From NCBI RefSeq assembly GCF_036323735.1, contig NC_086031.1:32228225-32292224 (forward strand): DNA of 64,000 bases, in the 5' to 3' direction. Shown here one piece after another: positions 45,181-55,974 of this stretch. The stretch's first letter is position 1; the number at the start of each line of letters is the position of its first letter. A program made the translations under genes and the position numbers. The DNA comes from Rattus norvegicus. Lineage: Eukaryota; Chordata; Mammalia; Rodentia; Muridae. The notes beneath the pieces are model-generated. The model worked only from the letters and a program-made list of their open reading frames with translations, made no database searches and was not told where the DNA came from.

Positions 45181-45384
45181 GATGCTGGTATCTTCTTAAT
45201 CACCACTAATTTCTTAGCTCCAGCTAACTAGCATCAATTGTCAGTAGTCTCCTTCTCCTCTTGACTATAATGCCAGAGACACATGGCCAAAGCTACCGAG
45301 TTCTGTGGCTTGCAGGAGCTGGAACATGGCCCCCTTGTCCTATCACACTATAACCTAGCTTCTTCTTTTCACTCCTTTACTGTC

Positions 45385-45592
45385 TAAACTCGGCTCTCCT
45401 GGATCCTGCTCTGTAGATTGACCTTGAACTCAGAGATCTGCATGCTTGTCTCCTGGGATTAAAGGTGTGTGCCACCATGCCTGGATTTAAACTTTTATTC
45501 ACCTAGAACTTACTTTGTCTCAGACTGGCCTTGAACTCAGAGATCTGCTTGGCTTTATCTCCTGGGACTAAAGGTGTGTATAATACCTGGAT
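45385..45592 (-). mobile_element. Two adjacent B1-like units (minus)
   Basis: Each has a gccttgaactcagagatctg-type core and a tcctgggattaaaggtgtgt or tcctgggactaaaggtgtgt end. Both lie in the MaLR interior. Confidence 0.72.
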
Positions 45593-46334
45593 CTAAACTT
45601 AGCTAAGTAGGATCTCGCCCCAAGGTCACCACTTCCTTAATTTTTAATATCCTTGAACACAGATTCAGCACCATTTTACTTCCTGGTGCCCCTTTAATAC
45701 TTGAACTATATATTTTATATTTTTCCTTTCTAAGCTTGCTATGTATATTCCAAATGCTCTTCATGAGAACAAAGTCTGTGATGGGCATTTCTGAGACTTC
45801 CTTCATCAATGCAATTAATCTGAGTCTCTTCACCTTAGCTTCAGTCAGACTCTTCAGACAAGGGCAAAAAGCAGCCATGTTCTTCACCAAAATACTACAA
45901 AAACAGTCTCTAAGCCACAAACTTATATTTCTTCTCCACTGAAACCTCTTGGGCCAGGTCTGCACAGTTCAACTCAACAAAGTCTTCCATATTCTTACTA
46001 GGATGGCTCATTAAGTTCCATTTAAAGCATTCTAATGTTTTCCAACTACAAAGTCCCAAAATCCACATTCTTCCAAACGAAAACATGGTCAGGCCTATCA
46101 CAGCAATATCCCACTTCTGGTACCAACTTCTGTGTCAGTTACAGTTTTACTGCTGTAAGCAGACACCATGACCAAGGCAACTCTCATAAGGACAACATCT
46201 AACTGAGGCGGGCTTACAGGTTCAGAGGTTCAGTCTATTATCATCAAGGCAGAAACATGGCAGCATCCAAGCAGGCATGGCACTGGAGGACCTGAGAGTT
46301 CTACATAAGGAAGAAATCTATGAAAATGAAACCA

Positions 46335-46560
46335 AAATTTGTTCTGAGAGTGTGCACATAACAAGTGCACGTGGATGGTGGCTAGAGGTCAACTTCTGGT
46401 GTCATTCCTTGGGACACCTTCTACCTTGTTTCCCTTTGTTTTTGAAACAGGGTCTCTTATTGGTCTGGATCCCACCAGGTGTGTTAGGCCTGCTGGACAG
46501 CAACTCCAGGGCTCTGACTGTCTCCGTATCCCCAGGTATAAACACACGCACCACACCTGG
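46335..46560 (-). mobile_element. B4 SINE (minus)
   Basis: Shows tttgaaacagggtctcttat, gcctgctggacagcaactcc and a cacgcaccacacctggcttt end. Confidence 0.65.
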
Positions 46561-46561
46561 C

Positions 46562-46775
46562 TTTAAAAAAATAGTAATTATTTGTAACTGTGTGCCTGTG
46601 TGTAGACGAGGGCACGTGAGTGAAGAAGGTACCCAAGGAGGCCAAAAGAGGGCATCAGATCCTCTGTAGTTGGAGTTGCAGAAAGCTGGGAATTGCCAGA
46701 CCTGGGTGCTAAGAACTGAGCTCAGTTCTCTGTGAGAGCAGTATGTACTCTTAACCACTGAGCTGACCCACACCT
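46562..46775 (-). mobile_element. B3 SINE (minus)
   Basis: Shows aaaagagggcatcagatcct and a head ending cttaaccactgagctgaccc. Confidence 0.8.
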
Positions 46776-46779
46776 GGCT

Positions 46780-47214
46780 TTTAAAAACTTGGGTTCTGAG
46801 GCTCCAGCTCAGGTCCTTGTACATACATAGCAAACACTTTACCAGTTGAGCTCTCTCCCAGACTAATTCTCTGTTGGAGTAGCAGAAAACAGACTGAGGC
46901 AGCCCTGAACATAGCAACACTTAGGCCTTCTGTCCCCTTCAGCTCCTGTTCCCAACCAATCTGTTTCTCTCCCACACAGTTTTGTTTCCTAATAAAGGCC
47001 TAGGGGAAACTGTCCCATTGTGCAAGCTGCTACTACTGGTCACAGAGGCTTTTCCAGCCAAGTCTGAGGTAGAAGAATGAGGACTTAAGAGATCCACTGA
47101 AAGAGAACTCGTCTTCTCTCAGAAGTAACGTGATGCAGAGGGAAGAGTCTGAGGTAGAGTGAGCCAAACCTAAGCTACACTCCTGACCCACTGCCTAACT
47201 TTGTTGTTTTGTTT
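46780..47214. other. Intergenic, mostly unique
   Basis: A reverse ID-like fragment lies at about 46790-46866 (actttaccagttgagctctc). The rest is unassigned. Confidence 0.45.
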
Positions 47215-47300
47215 CTGGCTTTTTTTTTCCAGACAAGGTTTCTTTGGGTAACCCTGAATAGAACTCTCTTTGTAGACCAGGCTACCCTCAAGCTCACAAA
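47215..47300 (-). mobile_element. B1 SINE fragment (minus)
   Basis: Shows agacaaggtttctttgggta and gaccaggctaccctcaagct. Confidence 0.7.
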
Positions 47301-47494
47301 TGTATCTGGGGATATAACATAGGCAACTGCTCTATCTCTGAGAAACTACATCCTCAAGCAAAGTATATGTTAAAGGGGACTGTGGGTTCCCAGAACCCAC
47401 ATGAGACAGCAAATTGTAACTCAAGCTTCAGGGTATCTGACACCCACACATGCACATACCCACACAATTAAAATAAAACACAGCTCTGTCCAAT

Positions 47495-47572
47495 CTCTCC
47501 TTCTGTGGTGCTGGGAATTGAACTAGGGCCATGTGTGTTCTAAGCACTTATCTACCACTGAGCTGCAGCCAG
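47495..47572 (-). mobile_element. ID-like SINE (minus)
   Basis: Shows gtgctgggaattgaactagg and cacttatctaccactgagct. Confidence 0.65.
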
Positions 47573-47603
47573 TCCTCAGTCAGGGAACTCAGTCTAAGAG
47601 TTA

Positions 47604-47740
47604 GGCAGTGCCTTTAATACCATCACTGGGAAGGCAAAGGCAGGCAGATTTCTGAATTCAAGGCCAGCCTGGTCTACAGAGTAAGTTCCAGGTCAGCTAG
47701 TGCTACGCAGAAAACCCTGTTCTGAAAAACCAAATTTAAA
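47604..47740 (+). mobile_element. B1 SINE (plus)
   Basis: Shows aaggccagcctggtctacag and an A-rich end after accctgttctgaaaaac. Confidence 0.88.
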
Positions 47741-47794
47741 GGAGAGGGGTAGGTATTTAAAGCTTCATGAGGTAAGATTATTCTGAATTTTGTT

Positions 47795-47990
47795 AATTAA
47801 TTTACGATGTGTGTGTTTGTGTGTATAGTTGGATGTATGTGTGTATAGTGTGTACTACGGGATATTTGTAGAGGTTGGAGGACAACTTGCTAAAGTTGGT
47901 TCTTTTCTTCTGCCATGAGGGTCCCCATAATCAAACCCAGGTCACTGGGGTTGACGGCAAGTACCCTTACCTGCTGAACCATCTTATAAG
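47795..47990 (-). mobile_element. B3 SINE (minus)
   Basis: TG-rich tail, ggttggaggacaacttgcta, and a head ending acctgctgaaccatcttata. Confidence 0.82.
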
Positions 47991-48161
47991 CTCTAATGAT
48001 TCCATTTTAAGACACCAAGGAACAGGACCACGAAGTGCAAGTCCAACTTCCGAGGAAACCTAGAGGGACATCATAACAAGCTCTGTCACTTGTTACATTA
48101 TACATACAAGTTTTCTCTAAGGTGGATAATCAAGGTCAAATAATGAAAACATAAAATAAGT

Positions 48162-48270
48162 CTGGTCGAAGTAGCTCCTACTGGTCTTAGTACTTTGGAG
48201 GCTGGGGCAGGAGGATCTCCAGCTCAAAGACAGCCTAAACTACACAATAAGGCTTTAATTAAAGAGACAG
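48162..48270 (+). mobile_element. PB1/B1-like SINE (plus)
   Basis: Shows tactttggaggctggggcag and gaggatctccagctcaaaga. Confidence 0.65.
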
Positions 48271-48785
48271 AGGGGCTGGAGAGCTGTCTCAGCAGTGCGT
48301 GCTGCTCTTGCATAGAATTCAAGGTTGGTTTCCAGCACCCATGTCTGGTGGTTCACAACTGTCTGCATCTCCACCTTCAGGGGTTCTGACACCGTGTTCT
48401 TGCATATATGTGCACTGTCACGATTTGAATATGCTTGTCCCAGGGAGTGGCACTATTTGGAGGTGTGGACTTGTTGGAGTAGGTGTGTCACTGTGGGCTT
48501 GGGTGTAGACCCTTGCCCTAGTTGCCTGGATGTCAGTCTTCTGCTAATAACCTTCAGACGAAGATGTAGAACTCTCAGCTCCTCCTGCACCATGCCTGCC
48601 TGGATCCTGCCATGCTCCTGCCTTGGTGATGATGGACTGAACCACAATTAAATGTCCTTATAAGAGTTGCTTTGACCATTGGTCATGATATCTGTTCACA
48701 GCAATAAAACCCTAAGACATGCTCATACACTCACCTAGACACACACAATAATAGCGGTACTAATTATAAATCTTTTTTTTAATGA
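48271..48785 (+). mobile_element. B3-type SINE (plus) split by an LTR insertion
   Basis: The left part (48271-48415) runs from aggggctggagagctgtctc to catatatgtgcact. The right part (from 48721) resumes with tgctcatacactcacctaga and ends in a T-rich run. The inserted LTR occupies 48416-48720. Confidence 0.72.
48416..48720 (+). mobile_element. ERVL-MaLR (ORR1-like) solo LTR (plus)
   Basis: Reverse complement of the left repeat at 43895: gtcccagggagtggcactat, acttgttggagtaggtgtgt, gtagaactctcagctcctcc, cacaattaaatgtccttata and a cctaagaca end. It has the GT...CA-type ends of LTRs. No internal region. Confidence 0.82.
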
Positions 48786-49354
48786 AAAGAAAACGTAAAG
48801 CAAAATTCAATTTGGTGTCTTTCAATTTCATGTCTTTCAGATTTTTCCCTCTGCAAGAGCAAACCAATAGCTATGAGGGTCACTTTGAGCTATTTCCTGT
48901 CCTAACTTCTGCTGAAGCCATGGCCAATTGGTACGCAGAGCCTCTGGCCTCTGCAGAGTAGGGTCAGGCCCAGGACCCACGGCAGAGACAAGAGTGGCTT
49001 CATCCTTGAACACAGTACTATGCTGCATGAAAGCTAAGGTTTCCTATCTTTGTGCCCTTATCATGATCCCAAATTTGTATTTTAGGGTGTGCCTTTGTTT
49101 TTTAAAGCCCTGGCTCCTGAAGATGCCTTATGGATGTGGCAGAGAGAACGTGGAGAGACTTCAGCTGTGGAAAGAAATCCACACAGCCAATGCCTGTGAG
49201 GGCCTTGATTGCCTTCAGTGGCATTTCTCCATAACTCCAACCACCAATAATATGGAGGCCAAATTTTCTTTCCAGGAAATGTAGGCTTGGGTCCCCGTCT
49301 CTTTTAAATCTAAGTGAATATTGCTGACACCCCCAAAAGATCAAAATTTTCAAC
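48786..49354. other. Intergenic unique sequence
   Basis: No repeat recognised. Open frames on both strands (for example 48928-49284) have no family resemblance. Confidence 0.5.
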
Positions 49355-49430
49355 TAGGGTTGTAGATCTGTGGTAGAGAGCTTGCTTAGTGGGGGCCAGG
49401 CCCTGAGCTCCATTTTCGGCACCAGTGAGA
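49355..49430 (+). mobile_element. Diverged ID-like SINE (plus)
   Basis: Shows gatctgtggtagagagcttg followed by a ggccctgagctcc-type B region. Confidence 0.65.
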
Positions 49431-49481
49431 ATTCCTTCCTGGGAAAGTAACATGTATACCCACTTCATAAGGTCTTAAAGG

Positions 49482-49668
49482 CAGGACTGGAGAGATGGCT
49501 CAGTAAGAGCACCCACTGCTCTTTCTAGAGGTCCTGAGTTCAAATCCCAGCAACCACATGGTGGCTCACAACCATCTGTAATGAAGTCTGGTGCCCTCTT
49601 CTGGTGTGTCTGAAGACAGTGAGAGTGTACTTATCAAATAAATAAGTAAATAAATAAATAAATAGAGA
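49482..49668 (+). mobile_element. B2 SINE (plus)
   Basis: Near-consensus from aggactggagagatggctca to a taaataaataaataaatag tail. Confidence 0.93.
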
Positions 49669-49669
49669 A

Positions 49670-50375
49670 AAGGCTAAAGTAGAGAAAACTTTTTGTTTAA
49701 AAATAAAAAAGGTCCTAAAGACAAACCAAAGTACCAGTCTACCAAAAGTCACCCTGGGAACTAAGGCATCTGTCAGGCCTACTTTCATAAATGTGGGTAA
49801 CTCCAGTGCAGTCCACCAGAAAGTCTTTACCCAGCATGGATGATGGCTTCCATCACAGGGCCACACACATGGACCCAGGTCAGTTAACCTTCCCCAGCCT
49901 ACAGACTCGAAGACCTCCAGGCCAATTAGGGCAAAACTGCATACAAATGGCTGGGAGAAGTGACAAGAATCTCAAGTGAGAGTGCATTGAATGTCCCTGC
50001 CCCACGCCCTTCTATCAGGGCATGTAAATAAGTCTCTAAGCCTGATTAGGATGGGTTCTTGGGAGCCAGGCACCAGCTGACGGGTGAAGGTGGCCAATTT
50101 TATTTTGCCAAGCCACCCTTGCTATAGAGTAATATCCCACAGAAAAGTTAAACAACATAGAGTAAGGATAAGAAACAAACAAACAAACAAACAAACCAAT
50201 CAAGGAAGGGATCTTCTCTCGGAACCTTACCTGGAGCAGAAAGGACTTTATCCCTTACAAAATTTCTAGAAAAAGGAGGAAGGTCCAGCCTGGAAGCCAG
50301 TGAGCTTCCCTTTGCAAAGAACAGGAATGTAGTGTTTTAAAATGTATTGTTGTTTTTATTTATTTTTAAATCCAA
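49670..50375. other. Intergenic, mostly unique
   Basis: Contains an (AAAC)n repeat at about 50175-50198. Confidence 0.5.
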
Positions 50376-50378
50376 ATT

Positions 50379-50582
50379 GAGGGCTGAGGATATGGCTCAG
50401 TTGATAGTGATTGCCCAGTACCCACAAAGCCCTGGACTCAGTCCCAGCGCCTCACAAATCTGACATGGTAGTCACACCTGTAATCCCCACACTCCAGAGG
50501 TAGAAACAGGAGGACGCGGAGTCCAAGGTTATCGTCAGCCACATAATGAATTTGAACTACATGACACCCCCATAAAATTGAT
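50379..50582 (+). mobile_element. ID_B1 composite SINE (plus)
   Basis: An ID-like left monomer (gctgaggatatggctcagtt) joins a B1-like right monomer (gacatggtagtcacacctgt, taatccccacactccagagg). Confidence 0.72.
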
Positions 50583-50599
50583 TCTAAGGAATGGGGGCA

Positions 50600-51034
50600 A
50601 CCTCCCACCCCACACCAACCCCACACACATTTTCGGAGTCAGTAGATATCATTGAGTCTCAGATACAAGGGTTTTTTTTTTCCACGTTTCCTGTCTCCAC
50701 AGTTTGGACATTTGGTACAACTTGGTGGTAGGCCATTTCATGATATGCTGGTGTCTCCTGTAAGCTGGTGAAATTCCCTTGAAGGACTAAGGGAGTCCAA
50801 TCTGGGTCATAAGGAGGAAGGACAGTATCAGTGACTTCAGATTAAACAGTGGTACAGCACTCGGTGAGTGATGGTCACACAAAGATCCTTTGGAGGGTTG
50901 GAGGTTGAGACAGTCTTTATACACAGCCCAGGAAGAACTTGAACTGGAGATCCTCCTGCCTCCGTTTACTGAATGCTGGGATTACATGTGTTGGGAGTCT
51001 ATCCTGTGTTTTATCTTGAAAGGTTTATTTGTAG
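50600..51034. other. Intergenic, mostly unique
   Basis: A partial reverse B1 lies at about 50905-50995 (gaactggagatcctcctgcc, tgctgggattacatgtg). Confidence 0.5.
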
Positions 51035-51480
51035 AGTGCCATTTATTAGTTGACAGTTTCATGCCTGTATACAATGTATATGGATTCTATCCACCCCCAA
51101 CTCCCCTCCCCCGCTACCCACAACACACCTCCCCTCTCCTCTTTACGTCTGTCCTCTTCTTTTGTCACTTAATGTTGATTGGTCTCTGGCTGGATCTACT
51201 GTAGGTAGTGACAGCTGCCATGAGCCCATGGGCAGCGGCAATGGACACCCTATTCAGAAGACAGCATTTCACGGCAACATTTCTCCCACCCCCTGGCTCT
51301 CACATCCTTTCTGCCTTCTCTTCTTCCATAATGTTCTCTGAGGGTAGAAGAGGATGTCGATACAGATATCTCATTTGGGGCTGAACTCTTAACTTTGCCC
51401 AATTATGAGTCTCTGTACTAACTACTGCTCATTGTACCTCATGGGGTTTCCCTTTTGGAGATGGGAGGGGGGTCTTAGTT
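51035..51480. mobile_element. Old LINE-1 fragment
   Basis: Resembles rodent L1 (Lx-type) terminal sequence: C-rich cctcccccgctacccacaac, then tgacagctgccatgagccca, cagaagacagcatttcacgg, and gatatctcatttggggctga. No ORF survives. Confidence 0.55.
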
Positions 51481-51489
51481 AGCCCATGG

Positions 51490-51745
51490 TGGCCTCTAAT
51501 GCAATTCAGTATGCAGCCAAAGCTAGCTTAGACATCTGATACCTCCACCTTGCAAGTCTGGGATCGCAGGAGTATGATGACATCATGCCCAGGTCTCGTT
51601 CCCTCTCCTCCCCACACCTCTCTTTGCTGAGAAACAGTGTCTCATTCTGTAGCCCAGGCAATGCTGAACACACAATGAGACCTATGCCTCAGTTTCCTAA
51701 ATGCTGGGACTACAAGAGTGAGCCAACATCTTTGGCTCCCCCAGT
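51490..51745 (-). mobile_element. Old B1/PB1 fragments (minus)
   Basis: The second part is clear: ctcattctgtagcccaggca and aatgctgggactacaagagt. The first part (51490-51592) is weak. Confidence 0.55.
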
Positions 51746-51924
51746 GCTCTTAGCTCAAAGCATAGCCCAATTTGTAAAACCAGCAACGTAAACAGACTAC
51801 GTTAGACAGACAGGATTGGGAAGAGCAGGGACTAAGCCGAGAACTGAGAAAACAGGGTCTCTGGTGGGCTCTCTTCTGCTTTTCTTTTCTATATATGCAC
51901 AATAAAGACCTATGCAACAGTAAA

Positions 51925-52075
51925 TATAGATGCTATCTTTTGTCCCCAGTACTTGGGAGACAGAGACAGGTGGATCTCTAAGTTGACACCAGCCTGGTCT
52001 ACAACAGACTGAGTTCCAGGACAGCCTGGGCCACACAGAGAACCCCTGTCTCAAAAAAACAAAACAAAACAAGAT
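51925..52075 (+). mobile_element. B1 SINE (plus)
   Basis: Shows ggagacagagacaggtggat, ccagcctggtctacaacaga and a CAAAA-repeat tail. Confidence 0.87.
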
Positions 52076-52089
52076 ATCTTTTTTAAAAA

Positions 52090-52160
52090 TTACTTTTATT
52101 TTGTTTTATTTATGCCCTCTGGCACACATTCCCTTAACTACTGAGCCATCTCGGTAGCCC
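52090..52160 (-). mobile_element. B2/B3 head fragment (minus)
   Basis: Ends ttaactactgagccatctcg. Only the head and a T-rich stretch remain. Confidence 0.65.
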
Positions 52161-52184
52161 ATACATGAAATCTTTTAATATGAA

Positions 52185-52390
52185 CAGCGGATAGAGTACT
52201 TGCTTAGCCTACACCAAGTCCAGAGTTCTATTCCCAGCACTGCATAAACTGAATGTGGTAGTGCACACCTGTAATCTCAGCATGAAGCATGTGGAGGCCT
52301 GAGGATCAGGAGTTCAAAGTCATTGGTGGCTGCATCATAGAGTTCAAGGACAATTTGAGCTCAGCCTGAGCTAAGTGAGAATCCATGGTG
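52185..52390 (+). mobile_element. ID_B1 composite SINE (plus)
   Basis: Left monomer gcggatagagtacttgctta, right monomer gtggtagtgcacacctgtaa and aggatcaggagttcaaagtc. Confidence 0.75.
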
Positions 52391-52639
52391 GGGCTGGGAG
52401 ATAAGATGCACATTCAATAAGAAATGTCTGGATGGCTCTCTTTCTCTTTCCTTCACTTTTTCTTTTCGTGACAAGGTGTTTTTGAACTTGCCATCCTCCT
52501 GACTCCTAAGATCATAATAGTAGTGTTTTGTCCAGTTGGTTCCTACATAGTGGCATAGCTTTCAAATGAGGGCATCTTGGAGCCCTCACTGGACTATGTG
52601 GTGCAAGCATGGACAGGTACAGAGAATCCTGTGCTACTC

Positions 52640-53075
52640 ACTTTCCTCGCTGTTGAGACAAAATACCTGGCAAAAGCAATCAGAGGACGGAATGAAGACA
52701 AAAGAGAAGATGAAAGAAGGAAGGGAGGGAAGGAGGGAGGGAGAGAAGGAGGGGGGAGGGAGGCTCACAGTTTGAGGTGACACAGTCCACCATGATGAGG
52801 AAGACATAGTGGCAGGAGCTTGAGATCTCTCATGGACATTGTGTTCATCAGGAAGTCAGGAAGCAGGGGCTGACAAATGCTGGTGCTCAGCTCACTTTCA
52901 ACAAGGCATTGGCCCATGGAACAGCACCACCCACAGCTGGGGAGCACCTTCCCAGCTCAGTGAATCCAACCTAGAAACTCCCTCACTCATGTGCCGGTGT
53001 CTTGTGTCCTGGGCGATTCTAGATCCTGTCAAGTTCAACAGCAATATTAACCATCATATTACACACTCACCATAA
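52640..53075 (-). mobile_element. MaLR-like solo LTR (minus) with GGAA repeat
   Basis: Opens ctgttgagacaaaatacctg, then an imperfect (GGAA)n at about 52705-52765. It continues gaggtgacacagtccaccat, caacctagaaactccctcac and tagatcctgtcaagttcaac. Confidence 0.6.
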
Positions 53076-53309
53076 TACTTCTGAACAACATGTGTGAGAA
53101 CTGGACCCTGACCCTGTGGATGTAAAACGCTGGGAGCTGGCATCCTGGATGGGTGGGGGTGTTTCTTCTGGGATCCAAACTCACGGTGGACAGGGCAGAG
53201 GCTATCCAATGGGCCAAGGTTAATTTCCAAAACTCCCAAAGGACAAAAGAGAACTGTGGTTCCCTGGGAGACCCAGGTTCCTAGCTGATCCGTGGCTCAA
53301 AAGCATATG

Positions 53310-53481
53310 AGAGCTGTCTGGAGAGATGGTTCATCATGAAGAACTTGTGCTGCTCTTGCAGTGGACTTGAGTTCGGTTCCCAGCACCCACGTAAGGTAGC
53401 TCACTAACAACATAACTCTAGTTCCAGGGGATCGGACGCCCTTGTCTGGCCTCTGCACTCACATGGCATAACCACACACAG

Positions 53482-53485
<4 letters not shown>
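53310..53485 (+). mobile_element. B3 SINE (plus)
   Basis: Head gctgtctggagagatggttc, middle gacttgagttcggttcccag, right end ctggcctctgcactcacatg. Confidence 0.87.
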
Positions 53486-53531
<46 letters not shown>

Positions 53532-53539
53532 ACACATAA
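53486..53539. repeat. (CA)n microsatellite
   Basis: CA array with two CATA interruptions, at the tail of the B3. Confidence 0.95.
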
Positions 53540-54147
53540 GTGAAAATACGACTGTTACTAGAAGTGCCTTGGCTTGGCTCTTGAACTGGGGAGTCCCCAT
53601 TGCCAACATCTTCCAGTTTCTTTCTAGTTTCTCTTTTCATCTGAGAGCAGCAGGCAGGGCCTAGTTTCTCTAGGCAGACTTCACCCACCCAGGTATGACT
53701 GCACTGCCCTCAAGCCTTACCAGACTGGATGAGTCTGTGATTTCCCCCCATGATGTTGGACAGTGACACCCCCAGGTGTGTGAGCACAGGCAAGGGAAGC
53801 GCGTGCCTTTCCTCCCTCCTCCTGTGACCTGGGGAGGGAGTCACTATAGTCTCCTCAAACTTCCCTCCCACCGCTCTGTGTCCCTGAGGAATAGATGCTC
53901 CATATGTTCTGTCACAGAGGCTGGCACTTGTAACTAGGGACGTTTGCAAAAGGAGGGGCGAAGCTGATAACAGGCTCCTTGTTTGGCCCTGGCAGGAAAG
54001 CACTGTGCCAAAGTGCATGTAACCAGCTCCACCCAGGACTGCTTGCTGGGCCTGCTCAAGGGGCATGGCCGCCCGTAAGGATGAGGATCTCTAGGGCTGC
54101 TGATGCTGCTGTAGTACCAATCTAGTGTGCGTGAAGTCCGTAATGAA
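53540..54147. other. Intergenic unique sequence
   Basis: GC-richer than its surroundings. No gene or repeat recognised. About 4.3 kb upstream of the Tfcp2l1 start. Confidence 0.5.
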
Positions 54148-54265
54148 GCCAGTGGTGGCAGCCGTCTGTGATCCAGTGCGAGGCAGAGGCAGGAGGATCA
54201 GAAGTTCAAGATGATCCTTGGTTACTTAAGCCTCAGCTACGTGAGACCCTGTTTCCAAGAGCAGT
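54148..54265 (+). mobile_element. PB1/B1-like SINE (plus)
   Basis: Shows aggcagaggcaggaggatca and agctacgtgagaccctgttt. Confidence 0.75.
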
Positions 54266-54328
54266 GATCTCTTATTTGGTTAGTATGTGAGTCACTGACA
54301 GGTTACGGCGCAGATTTTTGTTCAGATT

Positions 54329-54420
54329 TTTTTTTTTTTTTTTTTTTTTTTTGGTCAGACTGGAGATGGACTCTGGGTCTTGTGCATTCTAAACTTACAA
54401 GACCGAGCTACTGCCGCGCC
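54329..54420 (-). mobile_element. T run and ID-like fragment (minus)
   Basis: About 23 T followed by ctggagatggactctgggtc and a degraded head (gaccgagctactgccgc). Confidence 0.55.
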
Positions 54421-54602
54421 TGTTTGCTCACACGGGTCTGAGATGTTAGTGTGCACTTCACACTCTCAGAACGTCTTGGTTCAGGCTAGTAATATTTTAA
54501 GTGGTCAGCGGCCCTTTGCGCAGGGGTTACTACGGCAAACGGTTTTGGCTATTGACTTCTAAAACTCGATGCAGGGATACCTTTCTCTGTCCTTTAAATG
54601 TT

Positions 54603-54825
54603 TTTTGTTTGTTTGTTTGTTTGTTTGTTTTTGAGGTAGCGTCTCTTGTATTTCAGGATGGCTTCAAACTCTCTGAGGACGTCTTTGAACTTTTTTGACT
54701 CTCCTGCCATCCTCTCCAGAGTACTATGATTATAGCCAGGCCTCTCTGTGGCTGGTTTTATGGAGTTCTGAAGGCTTCATGCATGCTCCGCAAGTACCCT
54801 ACCAACTGTGCTATGTGTCCAGTCC
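54603..54825 (-). mobile_element. ID_B1 composite SINE (minus) with GTTT tail
   Basis: (GTTT)n at 54603-54631, a reverse B1-like part (tgaggtagcgtctcttgtat, tactatgattatagccaggc), then a reverse ID-like part (gcaagtaccctaccaactgt). Confidence 0.7.
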
Positions 54826-54844
54826 CTTACACTTATTTCTGATT

Positions 54845-55072
54845 TCTTTTATTATTATCATTATTATTACTATTATTATGTTCTATTGTTTATTGTGTTT
54901 CTGTGTATACATATGTGGTGCACTATTGACACGATGTACACATGCCAGTCAGAGGATAAGTTGCATGGGTAAGTTTCCTCCTACTCCCATGTGGGGGTCC
55001 GAGGGATAGAACTCAAGATGGTCAGGCTTGGCAGCAAGCACCTTTGACTGCCAAATCGTCTTGCCTGCCCTA
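54845..55072 (-). mobile_element. (ATT)n and B3 SINE (minus)
   Basis: ATT repeats at 54849-54880, then the B3 body (tgccagtcagaggataagtt) and a head ending ccaaatcgtcttgcctgccc. Confidence 0.72.
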
Positions 55073-55800
55073 ACTTTGGGTTTCTGTTCCTTGCAATAGA
55101 AAGTAATTGTAACCAGCTTATGAGGAGCTACCCTGCTACTGCAAATGCTAAAGTAACTGGACAAGGGATTAGAGGGGCACAGTCTAGAGGAGTCACTGGC
55201 AATGCTTAGGAACCTTTACTCAGAGATCTTTGACAGCTCCAAGAGGCTTCATCGGCTTGGCTGTAAGTGATGACTTTGTGCTAACATGCCCAGCTGATGT
55301 GTCCCATCCTGGATAGGTCACTTGGTGCCCTGCTGGCATCTGGTCTCTGAGGTCCCCCAAGGCATCCACCGAGAGGCGTGACAGCTTAACTGGACCCCTG
55401 TCCACTGCCTCCCCCACTCTCCTACAGTTGCTGGCCCCCGAACTCCTGGTAATTCCATAAAAATGCTTACACATTCTTCCTCCAGCCAAACCCCAGCTCC
55501 TTTCCAGGCCACCATGACCTCCTATTCACCCATTCAAATCATATTCTCAGAGTGCAGGCTTCAGAGTCATGGGGACCTCCAAGAAAGACTGGGGGTCCCT
55601 TGTGTGATAAAATGAGAGACTCTGCAAGAATGGGGGGCTTACTTTTGTTCTTGAGGGGCCTTCGGGTTGATTCTCGGGGCAGACATATGCTGATCAAGTT
55701 TTCTTTTCCAGGACCAGGTGAAGAGAAGAACTCTGGCTATGGTGTCTACCTTCAGAACCCCAGGCTCTTAGTAGGAGGAAGAATGTGTCAAGAAGATTCT
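55073..55800. other. Intergenic unique sequence
   Basis: No repeat or gene recognised. Confidence 0.5.
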
Positions 55801-55802
55801 AG

Positions 55803-55972
55803 CCACTGGGCTGGTGAGATGGCTCACCATTACTGGGTAAGGGTAACTGTCTCCAAGATTGACAATCTGGGCTAGAACCCTGGAACCCACTTGCTAGAGG
55901 GAGAGAATTGAGACCCCACAAGTTGTCCTCCGAAAGCCATGCCCCACTGCTGCAAATAAAAAAAGATTTAAA
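55803..55972 (+). mobile_element. B3/RSINE-type SINE (plus)
   Basis: Head actgggctggtgagatggct, right part caagttgtcctccgaaagcc, A-rich end. Confidence 0.75.
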
Positions 55973-55974
55973 GA

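Larger units (their letters stand above)
43895..46315 (-). mobile_element. ERVL-MaLR (ORR1-like) element, minus, right LTR truncated
   Basis: Left terminal repeat from 43895 (gacttagggttttactgctg, aaggacaacatgtaattgag, ctccaacaaggccacacctc). Internal MaLR-type sequence runs to about 46130 (gcaatatcccacttctggta). A second terminal repeat starting at 46131 breaks off near 46315. The left repeat contains a 22-bp minisatellite. The interior carries an ID fragment and two B1-like stretches. It has no protein-coding frame of note; MaLR internals are non-coding. Confidence 0.75.

Noticed and set aside
46402..46920. 172-codon ORF on the minus strand, the longest in the window
   Set aside because: It runs through reverse B4, B3 and ID-like SINEs, and the protein is their translation.
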